Shown piece after piece: positions 18,448-28,657 of a stretch of 64,000 nucleotides of DNA. The first letter of the stretch is position 1. Every line of letters starts with the position of its first letter. The stretch comes from Spirochaetota bacterium (GTDB lineage: Bacteria > Spirochaetota > UBA4802 > UBA5550), in the NCBI GenBank assembly GCA_016929135.1, contig JAFGJK010000065.1:1-64000 (forward strand). The letters are read 5' to 3'. The notes beneath the pieces were generated by a model. The model saw only the letters and a program-made list of their open reading frames with translations. It made no database searches and was not told where the DNA came from. Position numbers and translations under genes: made by a program.

Positions 18448-19485
18448 ATGGACGATCGCATAAGGGACATCGACAGGAAGATCCTGGAACTGATCTCTCG
18501 CAGATCCGAGCTGTATATCCAGAACCTCAAGGAAACGGGGCAGCCCTACGCGCCGGGGGATTCCGAATCGCTCCGCGAGCTCATTGAGGCCCACAACCGG
18601 GGGCCACTGTCCGGCCGTTCACTGGAGCGGATTTTCACCGAGGTGCAGTCGGCGGGCATGATCGCCGCCTCACCGGTCAGGGCCGCATTCCTCGGCCCGG
18701 AGGGGACCTTCTCCTGGATCGCCCTGCGGGAGTTTTTCGGCACCTCAGTCGAACCGCATCCCCTCAAGGCGATCAGCGACGTATTCCGCGCCGTGGAGAA
18801 GGGGGAGGCGACCTACGGTGTCGTCCCGGTGGAGAACAGCACCGAGGGGGCGGTCACCTTTACCCTTGACGAGCTGATCGAAACCGATCTCCACATACTG
18901 GCGGAACGGTACGTGCGGATATCCTACAGCCTCCTGTCGGCATCGTCCGATCTCGGCGCGATCACGCAGGTCTACTCGCACCCCCAGCCCATCGGGCAGT
19001 GCAAGGGGTGGCTCCGACAGAATCTCCCCAATGCGACGGTCACCGAGGTGAGCTCAACGACCCGCGCCGCGGAACTGGCGGTGGGGGAGCCGGCCTCGGC
19101 CGCCATCGGTTCGCACGAAGCGGTGCAGTTCTACGGGCTCAATGTGCTGGCCTCAATGATCGAGGATTCGCGTCAGAACTATACGAGGTTTTTCATCCTG
19201 GGGAGCCAGAAGGCGCGGTCCACCGGGAAGGACAAGACATCCATCGTCTGCGCCGTCAAGGACAGGCCGGGGGCGCTTCTGGACCTGCTGAATCCGCTGG
19301 AACACGCCGGCATCAATATGACGAAGATCGAGTCCAGACCTGACAAGAAGAAGGTGTGGGAATACAATTTTTTCATAGATTTCATCGGCCATGAGGACGA
19401 CGCCGAGGTCGCCGAGGCCCTGAGGGGGATGCAGGAGGTGAGCATGTTCATTAAAATACTCGGCTCCTACCCGGTGGGCTACTGA
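18448..19485 (+). CDS. pheA: bifunctional chorismate mutase / prephenate dehydratase with ACT domain
   Basis: IRDIDRKILELISRRSELYI; AAFLGPEGTFSWIAL; VVPVENSTEGAV; ACT GALLDLLNPLEHAGINMTKIESRPDKKKVWEYNFFIDF. Confidence 0.95.
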   Translation: MDDRIRDIDRKILELISRRSELYIQNLKETGQPYAPGDSESLRELIEAHNRGPLSGRSLERIFTEVQSAGMIAASPVRAAFLGPEGTFSWIALREFFGTSVEPHPLKAISDVFRAVEKGEATYGVVPVENSTEGAVTFTLDELIETDLHILAERYVRISYSLLSASSDLGAITQVYSHPQPIGQCKGWLRQNLPNATVTEVSSTTRAAELAVGEPASAAIGSHEAVQFYGLNVLASMIEDSRQNYTRFFILGSQKARSTGKDKTSIVCAVKDRPGALLDLLNPLEHAGINMTKIESRPDKKKVWEYNFFIDFIGHEDDAEVAEALRGMQEVSMFIKILGSYPVGY

Positions 19486-19535
19486 GGGGAACCCCGGACA
19501 TCTCGAAAAAGACAGGAGACGGTCGTTCCATCACA

Positions 19536-20396
19536 ATGTTTCAGCGTGTAGCGGTATTCGGTCTCGGCCTTCTGGGCGGAGCGCTCTGCCGGGGGCTCAA
19601 GGGGAATGATCCCGGCGTGCGCATCGACGCCTACGGCCGTGACAGGGTGAGGCTCGAACCGGCGCTCCGGGAAGGGTTCGTCGATTCCGTCGAGGTCATC
19701 GACAGGGCGTCCCTCAAGGGGGTGGACCTCGTTGTGGTGGCAACCCCGGTGATATCCTCGATACGGCTCATAGAGACGATTCTGGGCAGCCCGGATATTG
19801 AGGAGTCTGCCCTGGTGATAGACGTGGGGAGCGTGAAGGAGCCCGTCGTCCGGGCGGCGGCGAGGCTCCCCCGGTCGCTGCAGTTCGTGGGATGCCATCC
19901 CATGGCGGGTTCGGAGAAAACGGGCTTTGCCCACAGCACCGGGACGCTCTACGAGAATTCCACGGTGATCATCACCCCGCATCCGGCCAACAGGGGCGGG
20001 GATATCGATGCGGTAGCCGAGCTCTGGACAGGGCTGGGGGCGCAGGTGCTGATCACCTCGCCGGAACTCCACGATCTCGTGGTATCCTATACGAGCCATC
20101 TTCCCCACGTGATCGCAGGTGCGGTCATCGCCGCACTGTCCGGATTCACCGCAGGGGGGTATCCGCTGGAGCGGGTCCACTCATTCATCGGCAACGGCTT
20201 CAGGGACGTCACGAGAATCGCCGCCGGCTCCCCGGAGATGTGGCGTGACATCGTCCTGATGAACGGCGACAACATACGGAACGCCATATCATCGATAATT
20301 AACCACCTGGGCCGCTTTCTGGAGATCATGAAGGATGGCTCCGCGCTGCAGGAGTACTTTGCGAAGATCAAGGATTTCAGGGACGGGATACAATGA
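19536..20396 (+). CDS. tyrA: prephenate dehydrogenase
   Basis: VAVFGLGLLGGALCRGLK; DVGSVKEPVV; FVGCHPMAGSEKTGFAHST; TSHLPHVIAGAV. Confidence 0.93.
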   Translation: MFQRVAVFGLGLLGGALCRGLKGNDPGVRIDAYGRDRVRLEPALREGFVDSVEVIDRASLKGVDLVVVATPVISSIRLIETILGSPDIEESALVIDVGSVKEPVVRAAARLPRSLQFVGCHPMAGSEKTGFAHSTGTLYENSTVIITPHPANRGGDIDAVAELWTGLGAQVLITSPELHDLVVSYTSHLPHVIAGAVIAALSGFTAGGYPLERVHSFIGNGFRDVTRIAAGSPEMWRDIVLMNGDNIRNAISSIINHLGRFLEIMKDGSALQEYFAKIKDFRDGIQ

Positions 20397-21106
20397 AGGG
20401 ACGAATTGTCGTGGCGGTTGACGGTCCCGCCGGTTCCGGGAAGAGCAGCGTCTCCCGCGAGGTGGCGCTGAAGCTGGGACTCACCTATATCGACTCCGGG
20501 GCGCTCTATCGTGCGGTCACCTGGTTTTATCTGGAGCGCCACGGCCCCCTTGACGCCGCAATCGATTTCGGAAGCGAACTCGGCGCCATCGCGCTGACGC
20601 AGGACTTTCTTTCCGACGGCACCAGCATCACCGTGGTGAACGGCACCGACGTGTCGGCCTCCATACGGGACGAGGCGATAACGAGGAACATCGGTGTCGT
20701 CTCCGACGCGGTTCCGGTCAGGAATTTCGTGAACTCGCTCCTCCGCCGCTGGGCCTCCTCGCGGTCGATCATCATGGACGGCAGGGACATCGGCACGGTG
20801 GTATTCCCCGATGCGGACGTGAAGATCTATCTCGACGCCTCAGTCGAGGTACGTGCCCTCAGAAGGATTAAAGAATATGGAGAAATGGGAAAAACTCTTG
20901 ACGAAAATGAGGTCAAAAATCTAATTATACAGCGTGATACTCAGGACAGGTCGAGGCCCTTCGGCAGGCTTGTCAGGGCCGAGGATGCGATCTACATGGA
21001 CACCTCGGAAATGACGAGAGACGAGGTGATCGGGGAGATGTGCCGCATCATCCTCGACAGACGGGGCGCTGATCCTTCTCCGCGGCAGGATCAGTCAGGA
21101 TCCTGA
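20393..21106 (+). CDS. cmk: cytidylate kinase
   Basis: GRIVVAVDGPAGSGKSSVSREVALKLGLTYIDSGALYRAVT...DGRDIGTVVFPDADVKIYLDAS; 4-bp overlap with tyrA. Confidence 0.96.
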   Translation: MKGRIVVAVDGPAGSGKSSVSREVALKLGLTYIDSGALYRAVTWFYLERHGPLDAAIDFGSELGAIALTQDFLSDGTSITVVNGTDVSASIRDEAITRNIGVVSDAVPVRNFVNSLLRRWASSRSIIMDGRDIGTVVFPDADVKIYLDASVEVRALRRIKEYGEMGKTLDENEVKNLIIQRDTQDRSRPFGRLVRAEDAIYMDTSEMTRDEVIGEMCRIILDRRGADPSPRQDQSGS

Positions 21107-21188
21107 ATCACAGATCAGCCCGACCGGCTCCAAGAGGGAGCCATCAGCCCGCTGGTGCACGGTACATTATGTAGAAGGATGGCGCTCT

Positions 21189-22856
21189 ATGGACCATACC
21201 CCCCAAGATCATATCGAATCCATCGACATGGAGCATGTGGCGGATTCCGCGATGGAGGAGATCCAGCCCGGCAAGATCATTCGGGGAGAGATCGTCACCA
21301 TTGATTCCGAATTTGCCTATGTGAACGTGGGAACGAAGCTCGACGGCAGGATTCCGCTGCACGAGTTCAGCGAGCCCCCCGCAATAGGCGACTCGGTGGA
21401 GGTCCTTCTTAACAACAAGAGCTTCGTCGACGGCATGTACCAGTTCTCCAAGAACGCGGCTGAAACTGAAAAGCGCTGGCAGGAATTTCTGACCCGGTTC
21501 GACGGCGGTCCCGGAACCATCGAGGGGAGGATCGTCAGCGCCACCAACAAGGGGAAGATCGTCGATTGCGGCGGCGTCCACGTTTTCCTCCCCTTTTCCC
21601 TGGCCGCCGACCTTAAGGGGGTCAGCTCCACACAGGAGGAGTATACCTTCAAGGTCAAGAGCTTCGAAAAGAAAAAACGGTCCATAGTGGTGTCCCGGAA
21701 GGACTACCTCGACGAGGAGAACGTCAGGCGGTGGAACGAATTCTGCGCGAACTACAAGATCGGCGACAGAATAACCGGAAAGGTGATCAAGTTCGTCGAG
21801 TTCGGCGCTTTCGTGCGTATCGCCGGTATCGACGCCCTGCTACACCGCAACGACATGACATGGAAAAAAATATTCAAACAGCGGAAGATACTCAAGCTGA
21901 ACGAGGAGCGGGAATTCATAATCCTGGACTACAACCGTGAGGAGGGGAAGATTTCCCTGGGACTCCGTCAGCTCCAGGAGGACCCCTGGGCGGGAATCGG
22001 GGAGCGTTATAAAACCGGCGATGCCGTGCAGGGGACGGTCTCCACGGTGACGAATTACGGCGCCTTCGTGGAGATAGAGGACGGCATCGAGGGGTTCGTC
22101 GGGAACTCGGAGCTCTCCTGGACTAAGAGCGGCGTACGGGCTAGCGACCTGTTCAAGAAGGGCGACCAGGGTTCCTTCATGATACTGGACATCAACAGCG
22201 AGGAGCGAAAGCTCTCTCTGGGCTACAAGCAGCTGCAGGCGAATCCATGGGATACCATCGAGGCGGATTTTCCCGTGGGGTCGGTTCACCGCACCAGGAT
22301 AAAGAAGATCGTGAAGTTCGGGATGTTCGTGGAACTGAACCAGCACATCGACGGTCTGGTTCACCTCTCGGATATAAGCTGGGATGACAATACCAAGGAC
22401 GCCACCTCGAGGCACCGTGTGAACGACGAGGTGGAGATAAAGATACTGGAGATACGCAAGGAGGACCGGAAGATCTCCTGCGGGATGAAGCAGCTGCTAA
22501 AATCCCCCTGGGAGGTCATCAGCGAACGGTATCCGGTCAGAACCAAGGTGGAGGGAACGGTATCGGGAATCACCCCCTTCGGGCTCTTCGTGAAACTCGA
22601 GGACAATGTGGAGGGGCTCGTGCACATATCGGAGGTCTCGAGGCGGAAGATAGAGGACCTGAGCGAGTATTACACAATCGGCGATCCCGTGAGCGTTATG
22701 GTGCTCGGCGTGGATGTCGACAAGAAGCGCCTCTCCCTGAGCATAAAGTCCTTCGAGATACAGTCCGAGAAGGAAGAGCTTGAAAAGATCATTAAAAACA
22801 CGAGTCCCAGCACGGTAACGCTCGGGGACATCGTGAACATAAAACTGGGTGAATAA
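21189..22856 (+). CDS. rpsA: 30S ribosomal protein S1 (six S1 repeats)
   Basis: Repeated motifs such as GKVIKFVEFGAFVRIAGIDALLH, GTVSTVTNYGAFVEIEDGIEGFVGNSELSW, GTVSGITPFGLFVKLEDNVEGLVHISEVS; downstream of cmk. Confidence 0.95.
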   Translation: MDHTPQDHIESIDMEHVADSAMEEIQPGKIIRGEIVTIDSEFAYVNVGTKLDGRIPLHEFSEPPAIGDSVEVLLNNKSFVDGMYQFSKNAAETEKRWQEFLTRFDGGPGTIEGRIVSATNKGKIVDCGGVHVFLPFSLAADLKGVSSTQEEYTFKVKSFEKKKRSIVVSRKDYLDEENVRRWNEFCANYKIGDRITGKVIKFVEFGAFVRIAGIDALLHRNDMTWKKIFKQRKILKLNEEREFIILDYNREEGKISLGLRQLQEDPWAGIGERYKTGDAVQGTVSTVTNYGAFVEIEDGIEGFVGNSELSWTKSGVRASDLFKKGDQGSFMILDINSEERKLSLGYKQLQANPWDTIEADFPVGSVHRTRIKKIVKFGMFVELNQHIDGLVHLSDISWDDNTKDATSRHRVNDEVEIKILEIRKEDRKISCGMKQLLKSPWEVISERYPVRTKVEGTVSGITPFGLFVKLEDNVEGLVHISEVSRRKIEDLSEYYTIGDPVSVMVLGVDVDKKRLSLSIKSFEIQSEKEELEKIIKNTSPSTVTLGDIVNIKLGE

Positions 22857-23555
22857 ATGTCGCGTATAAAGGTTCAGCAGAAGCATATCGTCATCGAGCG
22901 CAATCCCGTTGAGAAGGCCCTCATGGCGGTGAAGGACTTCGTGAAGCAGCATAAAGTGGTCGTCCGCTACGCGGCGTTGGCGGTCTTTGTTGTAATCATC
23001 GTCGTGGTGGCCGTCGCCCTCTATCTCGATAAAATCGAGAAGGGGGAGCGGGAGCGCTACGATACACTCCTGGCGAGGTACAATGCCGGGATGGCCAGGG
23101 GTGACGAGGAATCGGTGAAGAGCACGATCAGCCAGTTCCGGGAGTTCGTCGCCTCCGCCCACAACGATTATATCGAGGATACGGGTCCCTATATCCTGGG
23201 CAACATGTATTATTCCCAGAAGATGTACGGCGACGCGAAGCGCTTCCTGCTGAAGTACGTCAACGAATCACCGGAGACGGAGCTCACCTCGCTGGCGCTC
23301 CTCAAGGCCGCGGTGGCCTCCGCCGAGATGAATCAGCTCGAAGAGGCCTTCCAGATGCTCAGCAGGATCGAGAAGGAATTCAAGGACAGCCTCGCCTCGG
23401 ACCAGGTGTACTACCACCTTGCCGGGTACTATCTGAAGAAGAACAACCGTGAAACCGCCAAGAAGTATTACGAGCGCGAGATCACGACATATCCCGGCTC
23501 ACCCTTTGCGGCGATGGCGAGGAAGCGTCTGCTGCTCCTGACTGCGACGCCGTAG
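22857..23555 (+). CDS. membrane-anchored tetratricopeptide-repeat protein
   Basis: N-terminal TM AALAVFVVIIVVVAVALYL, TPR-like helices (GNMYYSQKMYGDAKRFLLKYVNESP). Confidence 0.75.
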   Translation: MSRIKVQQKHIVIERNPVEKALMAVKDFVKQHKVVVRYAALAVFVVIIVVVAVALYLDKIEKGERERYDTLLARYNAGMARGDEESVKSTISQFREFVASAHNDYIEDTGPYILGNMYYSQKMYGDAKRFLLKYVNESPETELTSLALLKAAVASAEMNQLEEAFQMLSRIEKEFKDSLASDQVYYHLAGYYLKKNNRETAKKYYEREITTYPGSPFAAMARKRLLLLTATP

Positions 23556-23687
23556 CCGGGGGAGCGGCGCCGAAAAAAGGCTTGACAGAAAGCCTGATAA
23601 ATTTTGAGGATACCTCTCATCGTGACGCAGCGGGAAGATCCGGAAAGACCCGGTATTCCTTACCAATGATTGAAACGGAGAGACACT

Positions 23688-23879
23688 GTGGCATTACCAA
23701 AACGAAGGAAATCGAAATCTAAATCCAGGATGCGGCGGTCGCATGATGCGATCGGGACACCCAACCTGAGGCCCTGCCCGAAATGCGGTATCTACACCTT
23801 GCCGCACCGGATATGCCCCGAGTGCGGGTTCTACAAGGGTGAGCAGGTGATCGAGCAGAAGGTGAAGATCGCGGAATGA
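23688..23879 (+). CDS. rpmF: 50S ribosomal protein L32 (GTG start)
   Basis: [54 protein letters not shown] with four-Cys zinc ribbon. Confidence 0.95.
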   Translation: MALPKRRKSKSKSRMRRSHDAIGTPNLRPCPKCGIYTLPHRICPECGFYKGEQVIEQKVKIAE

Positions 23880-23996
23880 CGATGCTGATCCCTGCGGCGT
23901 GATGCGTTCATGATACGACCGGCGGGGGGGCGCGTGATTCATGATGAAGCCGGCCCAGACGCCATGCTTCAGATCTAACAGAAGGGGGTTACTTCC

Positions 23997-24230
23997 ATGG
24001 CCGTTGAATTCGAAAAAGTCAGGGATATCATTGTAAAGCAGCTCGATATCGAAAAGGACCGCATTACAAGGGATTCCAACTTCATTGATGATCTGGGCGC
24101 CGACTCCATCGATACGGTGGAGCTCGTCATGGCCTTCGAGAACGAATTCGGTATAGAGATACCGACCCAGGATGCGGAAAAGCTCAGGAACGTGGAAGAC
24201 CTGATCAAATACATCGAATTAAAATTGTGA
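23997..24230 (+). CDS. acpP: acyl carrier protein
   Basis: [49 protein letters not shown]. Confidence 0.97.
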   Translation: MAVEFEKVRDIIVKQLDIEKDRITRDSNFIDDLGADSIDTVELVMAFENEFGIEIPTQDAEKLRNVEDLIKYIELKL

Positions 24231-24251
24231 TACACACTGACCCGTGAACTG

Positions 24252-25010
24252 ATGGCCCGCGACACGACAAAAAGCCCGCACACAACAAGCAACAGCAACA
24301 AGCACAGAATCCGTCAGCTCGATGCATTTCAGAAAATCATCAAGATAAAATTCAAGAACAGGACGATACTGAACAGGGCGCTGACCCATCGTTCTTTCGT
24401 AAACGAATCGGGCCAGGAGCTGGCCGATAACGAGCGACTGGAATACCTGGGCGACTCTGTCCTCGCCCTCATCGTCAATGAATACCTCTTCAGGCAATTC
24501 GAGCATTACCAGGAGGGGAGCCTTGCGAAGATCAAGTCCGCCGTGGTCTCGGAGAGCACCCTCTCACGCGTGGCGCAGCGCGTCAATCTCGGCAACTTCA
24601 TCCTCATGGGGAGGGGGGAGGAGCAGAGCGGGGGGAGGGAACGGCCCTCCATCCTGGCGAACACACTGGAGGCGGTCATCGGATCCATCTATCTTGACTC
24701 GGGCCTGAAGCAGTGCCGGGTCTTCGTCCTGAAGTTGCTGAAGCAGGAGATAGAAACGATCGACAGCCAGAGCTATCTCAGGGACCCAAAGACGACGCTG
24801 CAGGAGTACGTCCAGAAGATCTACAAGGAGCGGCCGGTGTACCAGGTGGTCGAGGAGCGGGGACCGGATCACAAGAAGGAATTCGTCGTCAGGCTCATGA
24901 TACAGGGAGCCGCGGTCACCATCGGAGTGGGGAGCAGCAAGCGGAAGGCGGAGATGGAGGCGGCGGCATCGGCGCTGAAACAAATCGAGGACGAGGGCAT
25001 CGAGATTTGA
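24252..25010 (+). CDS. rnc: ribonuclease III
   Basis: LTHRSFVNESGQELADNERLEYLGDSVLALIVNEYLF; ANTLEAVIGSIYLDSG; C-terminal dsRBD. Confidence 0.96.
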   Translation: MARDTTKSPHTTSNSNKHRIRQLDAFQKIIKIKFKNRTILNRALTHRSFVNESGQELADNERLEYLGDSVLALIVNEYLFRQFEHYQEGSLAKIKSAVVSESTLSRVAQRVNLGNFILMGRGEEQSGGRERPSILANTLEAVIGSIYLDSGLKQCRVFVLKLLKQEIETIDSQSYLRDPKTTLQEYVQKIYKERPVYQVVEERGPDHKKEFVVRLMIQGAAVTIGVGSSKRKAEMEAAASALKQIEDEGIEI

Positions 25011-25468
25011 TATTTCCGCGACACAAGGTCGTCGTCAGGGTGGCCGCGATCATCGTGCAGAACGGCCGGCTGCTCATGGTGGCCCACAAGAAGGACAGGA
25101 AGGTCTACTGGCTCCTGCCGGGGGGCGGCGTCATGTACGGCGAGTCTCTCGAAGAGGCGCTGAAGAGGGAGATCCTTGAGGAATTGAACGTCAGTGTCTC
25201 GGTGAAGGGCCCGGCCCTCATATGCGATTCCATCGAGCCGAAGGGGAAGCGCCACATCCTGAATATCAGCTTTTTTTGCGATCACCGGGAGGGGGACTAC
25301 CGGCTGGGCGATGACAGGAGGCTCCACGATTTCCGCTTTTTCGACAGGGACGAGATCCCGTCCCTTACCGTCTACCCCCCCATCAATTCCAGTCTCCTTT
25401 CCCTGCTGGAGGGGCGGCAGGAGATGACATACCTCGGTAAGATATGGCTGAGCACAGAGAACGGGTAA
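25007..25468 (+). CDS. NUDIX hydrolase (TTG start overlapping rnc stop)
   Basis: Nudix box GGVMYGESLEEALKREILEELNV; TTG at 25007 gives a 4-bp overlap with rnc. Confidence 0.88.
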   Translation: MIFPRHKVVVRVAAIIVQNGRLLMVAHKKDRKVYWLLPGGGVMYGESLEEALKREILEELNVSVSVKGPALICDSIEPKGKRHILNISFFCDHREGDYRLGDDRRLHDFRFFDRDEIPSLTVYPPINSSLLSLLEGRQEMTYLGKIWLSTENG

Positions 25469-26559
25469 CCGCACGGGCCGGCGGCGTCGACTACGACATA
25501 CTGATCGGCAGGGGTGCCCTGGATGCCCTGGGTGATGTCCCCGGCGCGCGCGGCGCGGACGGCATCGCCGCTATGGTGAGCGGCGAGGTGATGCGGCTCC
25601 ACGGCGGGTATATCGCCCAGCGTCTCGGGGACTTCGGTCGCTGCGAGATGCTACCCCTGGAGGACGGAGAGGAGCACAAGAGCTTCCGGGAGGCCGGCCG
25701 TTTTCTCGATCTCCTTCTCAGGAAGGGGTTTTCGCGATCGTCGATGGTCCTGGCGATCGGCGGGGGGGTGGCGGGGGATTTCGCCGGCTTTGTCGCGTCG
25801 GTCTACATGAGGGGCATCCCCTTCGTGCAGGTGCCCACCACGCTGCTCTCGATGGTGGACGCCAGCATAGGCGGCAAGGTGGCGGTGAACCTGAGGGCCG
25901 GCAAGAACATCGTGGGGTCCTTTCACCAGCCGCTGGCGGTGATAGCGGACACACTGTTTCTCGATACGTTGCCGGATCGCCAGATGCTGAACGGCTTGGC
26001 CGAGATCGTCAAGCACGGGATCATCGGGGACATGGAGACCCTGGAGATCCTGGAGCGTGCCCCCGCGGGGGCGTTGCGTGATCCCGCGCTCCTGGACCGC
26101 CTGATCGCCAGATCAGCTCTGTTCAAGTCCTCCGTGGTGGAACGGGACGAGCGTGAGTCAGGGTTGCGCAAGATCCTTAATTTCGGGCATACCGTGGGGC
26201 ACGCCATCGAGTCGTCAATGGAATACGGCGGGATGCTGCACGGAGAGGCGGTGGCCGCCGGAATGTATATCAAGCTTGAGATAATGAGGAAGCTCTCCAT
26301 GATCAGCGGGGAGGACCATGACAGGATCGCAGTGATCTTCAAGCGCTACGGGTTGCTCTCCGGCGCCAGTGATATCGATACGGAGGAGGTGATCCGCCAC
26401 ATGGCCTATGACAAGAAGAACAGATCGGGGCAGGTTCTCTTCGTGCTGCTCGACGGCATCGGCCGTCCCGTCACCGACAGGCCTCTGGATGGGGACCTGC
26501 TCAGGTACGGTTTCGACAGGTACCGGTCCTCGATCATGGATGGCGCGGGAGCGGGATGA
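25444..26559 (+). CDS. aroB: 3-dehydroquinate synthase
   Basis: LAIGGGVAGDFAGFVASVYMRGIPFVQVPTTLLSMVDASIGGKVAVNLRAGKNIVGSFHQP; LNFGHTVGHAIES. Confidence 0.96.
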   Translation: MAEHRERVTARAGGVDYDILIGRGALDALGDVPGARGADGIAAMVSGEVMRLHGGYIAQRLGDFGRCEMLPLEDGEEHKSFREAGRFLDLLLRKGFSRSSMVLAIGGGVAGDFAGFVASVYMRGIPFVQVPTTLLSMVDASIGGKVAVNLRAGKNIVGSFHQPLAVIADTLFLDTLPDRQMLNGLAEIVKHGIIGDMETLEILERAPAGALRDPALLDRLIARSALFKSSVVERDERESGLRKILNFGHTVGHAIESSMEYGGMLHGEAVAAGMYIKLEIMRKLSMISGEDHDRIAVIFKRYGLLSGASDIDTEEVIRHMAYDKKNRSGQVLFVLLDGIGRPVTDRPLDGDLLRYGFDRYRSSIMDGAGAG

Positions 26560-26566
26560 GAGGGAT

Positions 26567-26908
26567 ATGCTGAACTATACCTTCAAGGAATACAAGGGTT
26601 CGAAGGTGCTGGAGCTGTCCGGCACGCTCACCTCAAGCACCATCGAGTCCTTCAGGGACATCGTGATAAACGTGGTGGAGCGGGAGAACCTCATTATCAA
26701 CATGGAGAGCATCACCTTCATCACCAGCTCCGGAATGAATACCATCATCGATTTGTCGATCTTCGCCAAGGAGAACGGGAGGCGCATCATAATCCTCTGG
26801 CCGGGCGAGGACCTCATGAAGATGGCCGAGGAGTTCGGCGTCTACCATCACCTCATATTCGCCGACAGCCTCGATCTCGCCGCGATGAAGATCAAGTACT
26901 TCACGTAG
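26567..26908 (+). CDS. STAS-domain anti-sigma factor antagonist-like protein
   Basis: VLELSGTLTSSTIESFRDIV..ENLIINMESITFITSSGMNTIIDLS. Confidence 0.85.
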   Translation: MLNYTFKEYKGSKVLELSGTLTSSTIESFRDIVINVVERENLIINMESITFITSSGMNTIIDLSIFAKENGRRIIILWPGEDLMKMAEEFGVYHHLIFADSLDLAAMKIKYFT

Positions 26909-26952
26909 CGGACTCATTAATCTGCCGGAGGCCCTCCCCGTCGGGGACCGGC

Positions 26953-27726
26953 TCATTCAATGTAGAGGTGGACCTCTGGCCTGCCGTTGTAGATGTTCCT
27001 GGAAAGCAGCACCTCGGTGCCGTAGATTCTGCGTACCGTATCGGCGGTTATCTCCTCTGGCCTGCACCGGGTGATGCTGCCGTCGGCCGGCTCGAAGAGG
27101 AGGACACGGTCGGCCGTCTGCAGGATGAAGTTCAGATCGTTGCCGGCCAGCACCACCGTCCTCTCACCGCTGAGCACGTATTTCTGTAGCGCTCTGCCGA
27201 GGCGCGAAACCGATTCTATGTCCAGGTACGAGGTGGGATCGTCCATGATGAGCGTCTTCGCCTCGGTGATGAGGGAATGGGCGATAACCGCTCTCTGGAG
27301 CACCGAATCCGACAGGGTGCGCAGCGGGTGGTCCCTGAGGGGAGCCAGCCCGAAGAGATCGAGGTACCGTTCCACCACCTGAAGGTCGTAATCGGAATAC
27401 CTCTTGAACACCCTCTTGTAGGGCATCCGGGCGAGGAAGAGAAAATTGACAAGGGTATCATCGGTGTTTTCCGGTACCGAGGTCTTGAAGTAGGAAAGCC
27501 TCTCGTGCCTCAGTTCCCCCAGGTATTCCTCTACCGGTATTCCGTCGTACCGCATCTCGCCACCCTGCAGCGGGATCGCCCCGGCCATGGCCCTGGCAAG
27601 CATCGTCTTTCCGCACCCGGCGGCCCCGAGCAGACCGGCGATCTCACCGTCCTCAACGGTAACGCTGATGCTTCTGAGAATCTCGTTCCCCCGAATCGCC
27701 AGGCGAAGATCCTTACATTCTATCAT
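26953..27726 (-). CDS. ABC-transporter ATPase-like protein with degenerate catalytic motifs
   Basis: Walker A GAAGCGKT intact; signature LSDSV, Walker B LIMDD, H-loop position N (AGNDLN); overlaps 27713 membrane gene. Confidence 0.82.
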   Translation of the reverse strand: MIECKDLRLAIRGNEILRSISVTVEDGEIAGLLGAAGCGKTMLARAMAGAIPLQGGEMRYDGIPVEEYLGELRHERLSYFKTSVPENTDDTLVNFLFLARMPYKRVFKRYSDYDLQVVERYLDLFGLAPLRDHPLRTLSDSVLQRAVIAHSLITEAKTLIMDDPTSYLDIESVSRLGRALQKYVLSGERTVVLAGNDLNFILQTADRVLLFEPADGSITRCRPEEITADTVRRIYGTEVLLSRNIYNGRPEVHLYIE

Positions 27727-28609
27727 AGTAGTCCTTCCTCGATCCTCTGTAGAGTCCGTAGAGCAGGTACGACAGCAGCACGCAGAATACGACCGAGGCC
27801 CACTCCGCAGCGGCGCCGAGCCGGCCGGCGATCAGAACGATAAAGAGAAAAAACGTCACCGCACCCGACGAGGAGACGGCGGCGCCTCGCCCCGGCAGAA
27901 GACCTTTAAGGTAGAGGCCCGCGCATCCCAGGACACCGATCGTGGCGATCACGGCGGTGACCAGCAGCCCCCTGATCAAGAGCAGGATCACGGCGACGGG
28001 CCACTGGGGGACCGCAGTGCGGGAGAAGAGGCGGCCCCCCTGCGAGTAGAGCCGTCCCTCGTCCGAGAGAAGGAATGACCCCGCGGCGAGCGCCGCGCCG
28101 GAGGCCGCCGCTGCCGTCGCTGCCGCGGGGAGAGTCTCCCCGCGGCGCAGGGGGCCGCAGAGTATATCCAGGAGCGCCGGCGGACTGAAGGCGGCGTCGA
28201 TCAGGAACAGGTAGCCCAGGGACAGGAGGGTGATGGCGTTGACGAGGATGCCGATGGCCTGGCCGCCGTCGCGTCCCCTGTCGGCAAAGAGGCGTATGAA
28301 TCCCGCGGTGATGACGGTCACCGCGGCGGTGACGAGCAGCGAGCCGACGGGTCGGATGCCGTATACCTCCCGGAGGAGATAGAGAGAAAGCACTGCAAGG
28401 GATGCCTCCCCGGTCTGGAGATAGTCGGCGCTGCGGCTCCGATCGATCTCGCAGATGCGGATAAAGACCCCGTAGAGGACCGCGCCGCCGGCGGTCAGAC
28501 AGACCACCGGGATGTCCGCGCCCAGGAGGAGGCTGGCCGACGCCGCGGCTATAGCGGCCGATGATGCGGCGAGGGGGGGCAGAAGCCTCACTGGTGATGC
28601 AGGAATCAA
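27713..28609 (-). CDS. polytopic membrane protein, likely divergent ABC permease (FecCD-like?)
   Basis: About 8-9 hydrophobic segments; 14-bp overlap with the ABC ATPase gene. Confidence 0.55.
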   Translation of the reverse strand: MIPASPVRLLPPLAASSAAIAAASASLLLGADIPVVCLTAGGAVLYGVFIRICEIDRSRSADYLQTGEASLAVLSLYLLREVYGIRPVGSLLVTAAVTVITAGFIRLFADRGRDGGQAIGILVNAITLLSLGYLFLIDAAFSPPALLDILCGPLRRGETLPAAATAAAASGAALAAGSFLLSDEGRLYSQGGRLFSRTAVPQWPVAVILLLIRGLLVTAVIATIGVLGCAGLYLKGLLPGRGAAVSSSGAVTFFLFIVLIAGRLGAAAEWASVVFCVLLSYLLYGLYRGSRKDYYDRM

Positions 28610-28657
28610 GAAATCCCTCCTGTGTAGCCCGGGAAGAGCGAGGGTGACGGATCCTCG

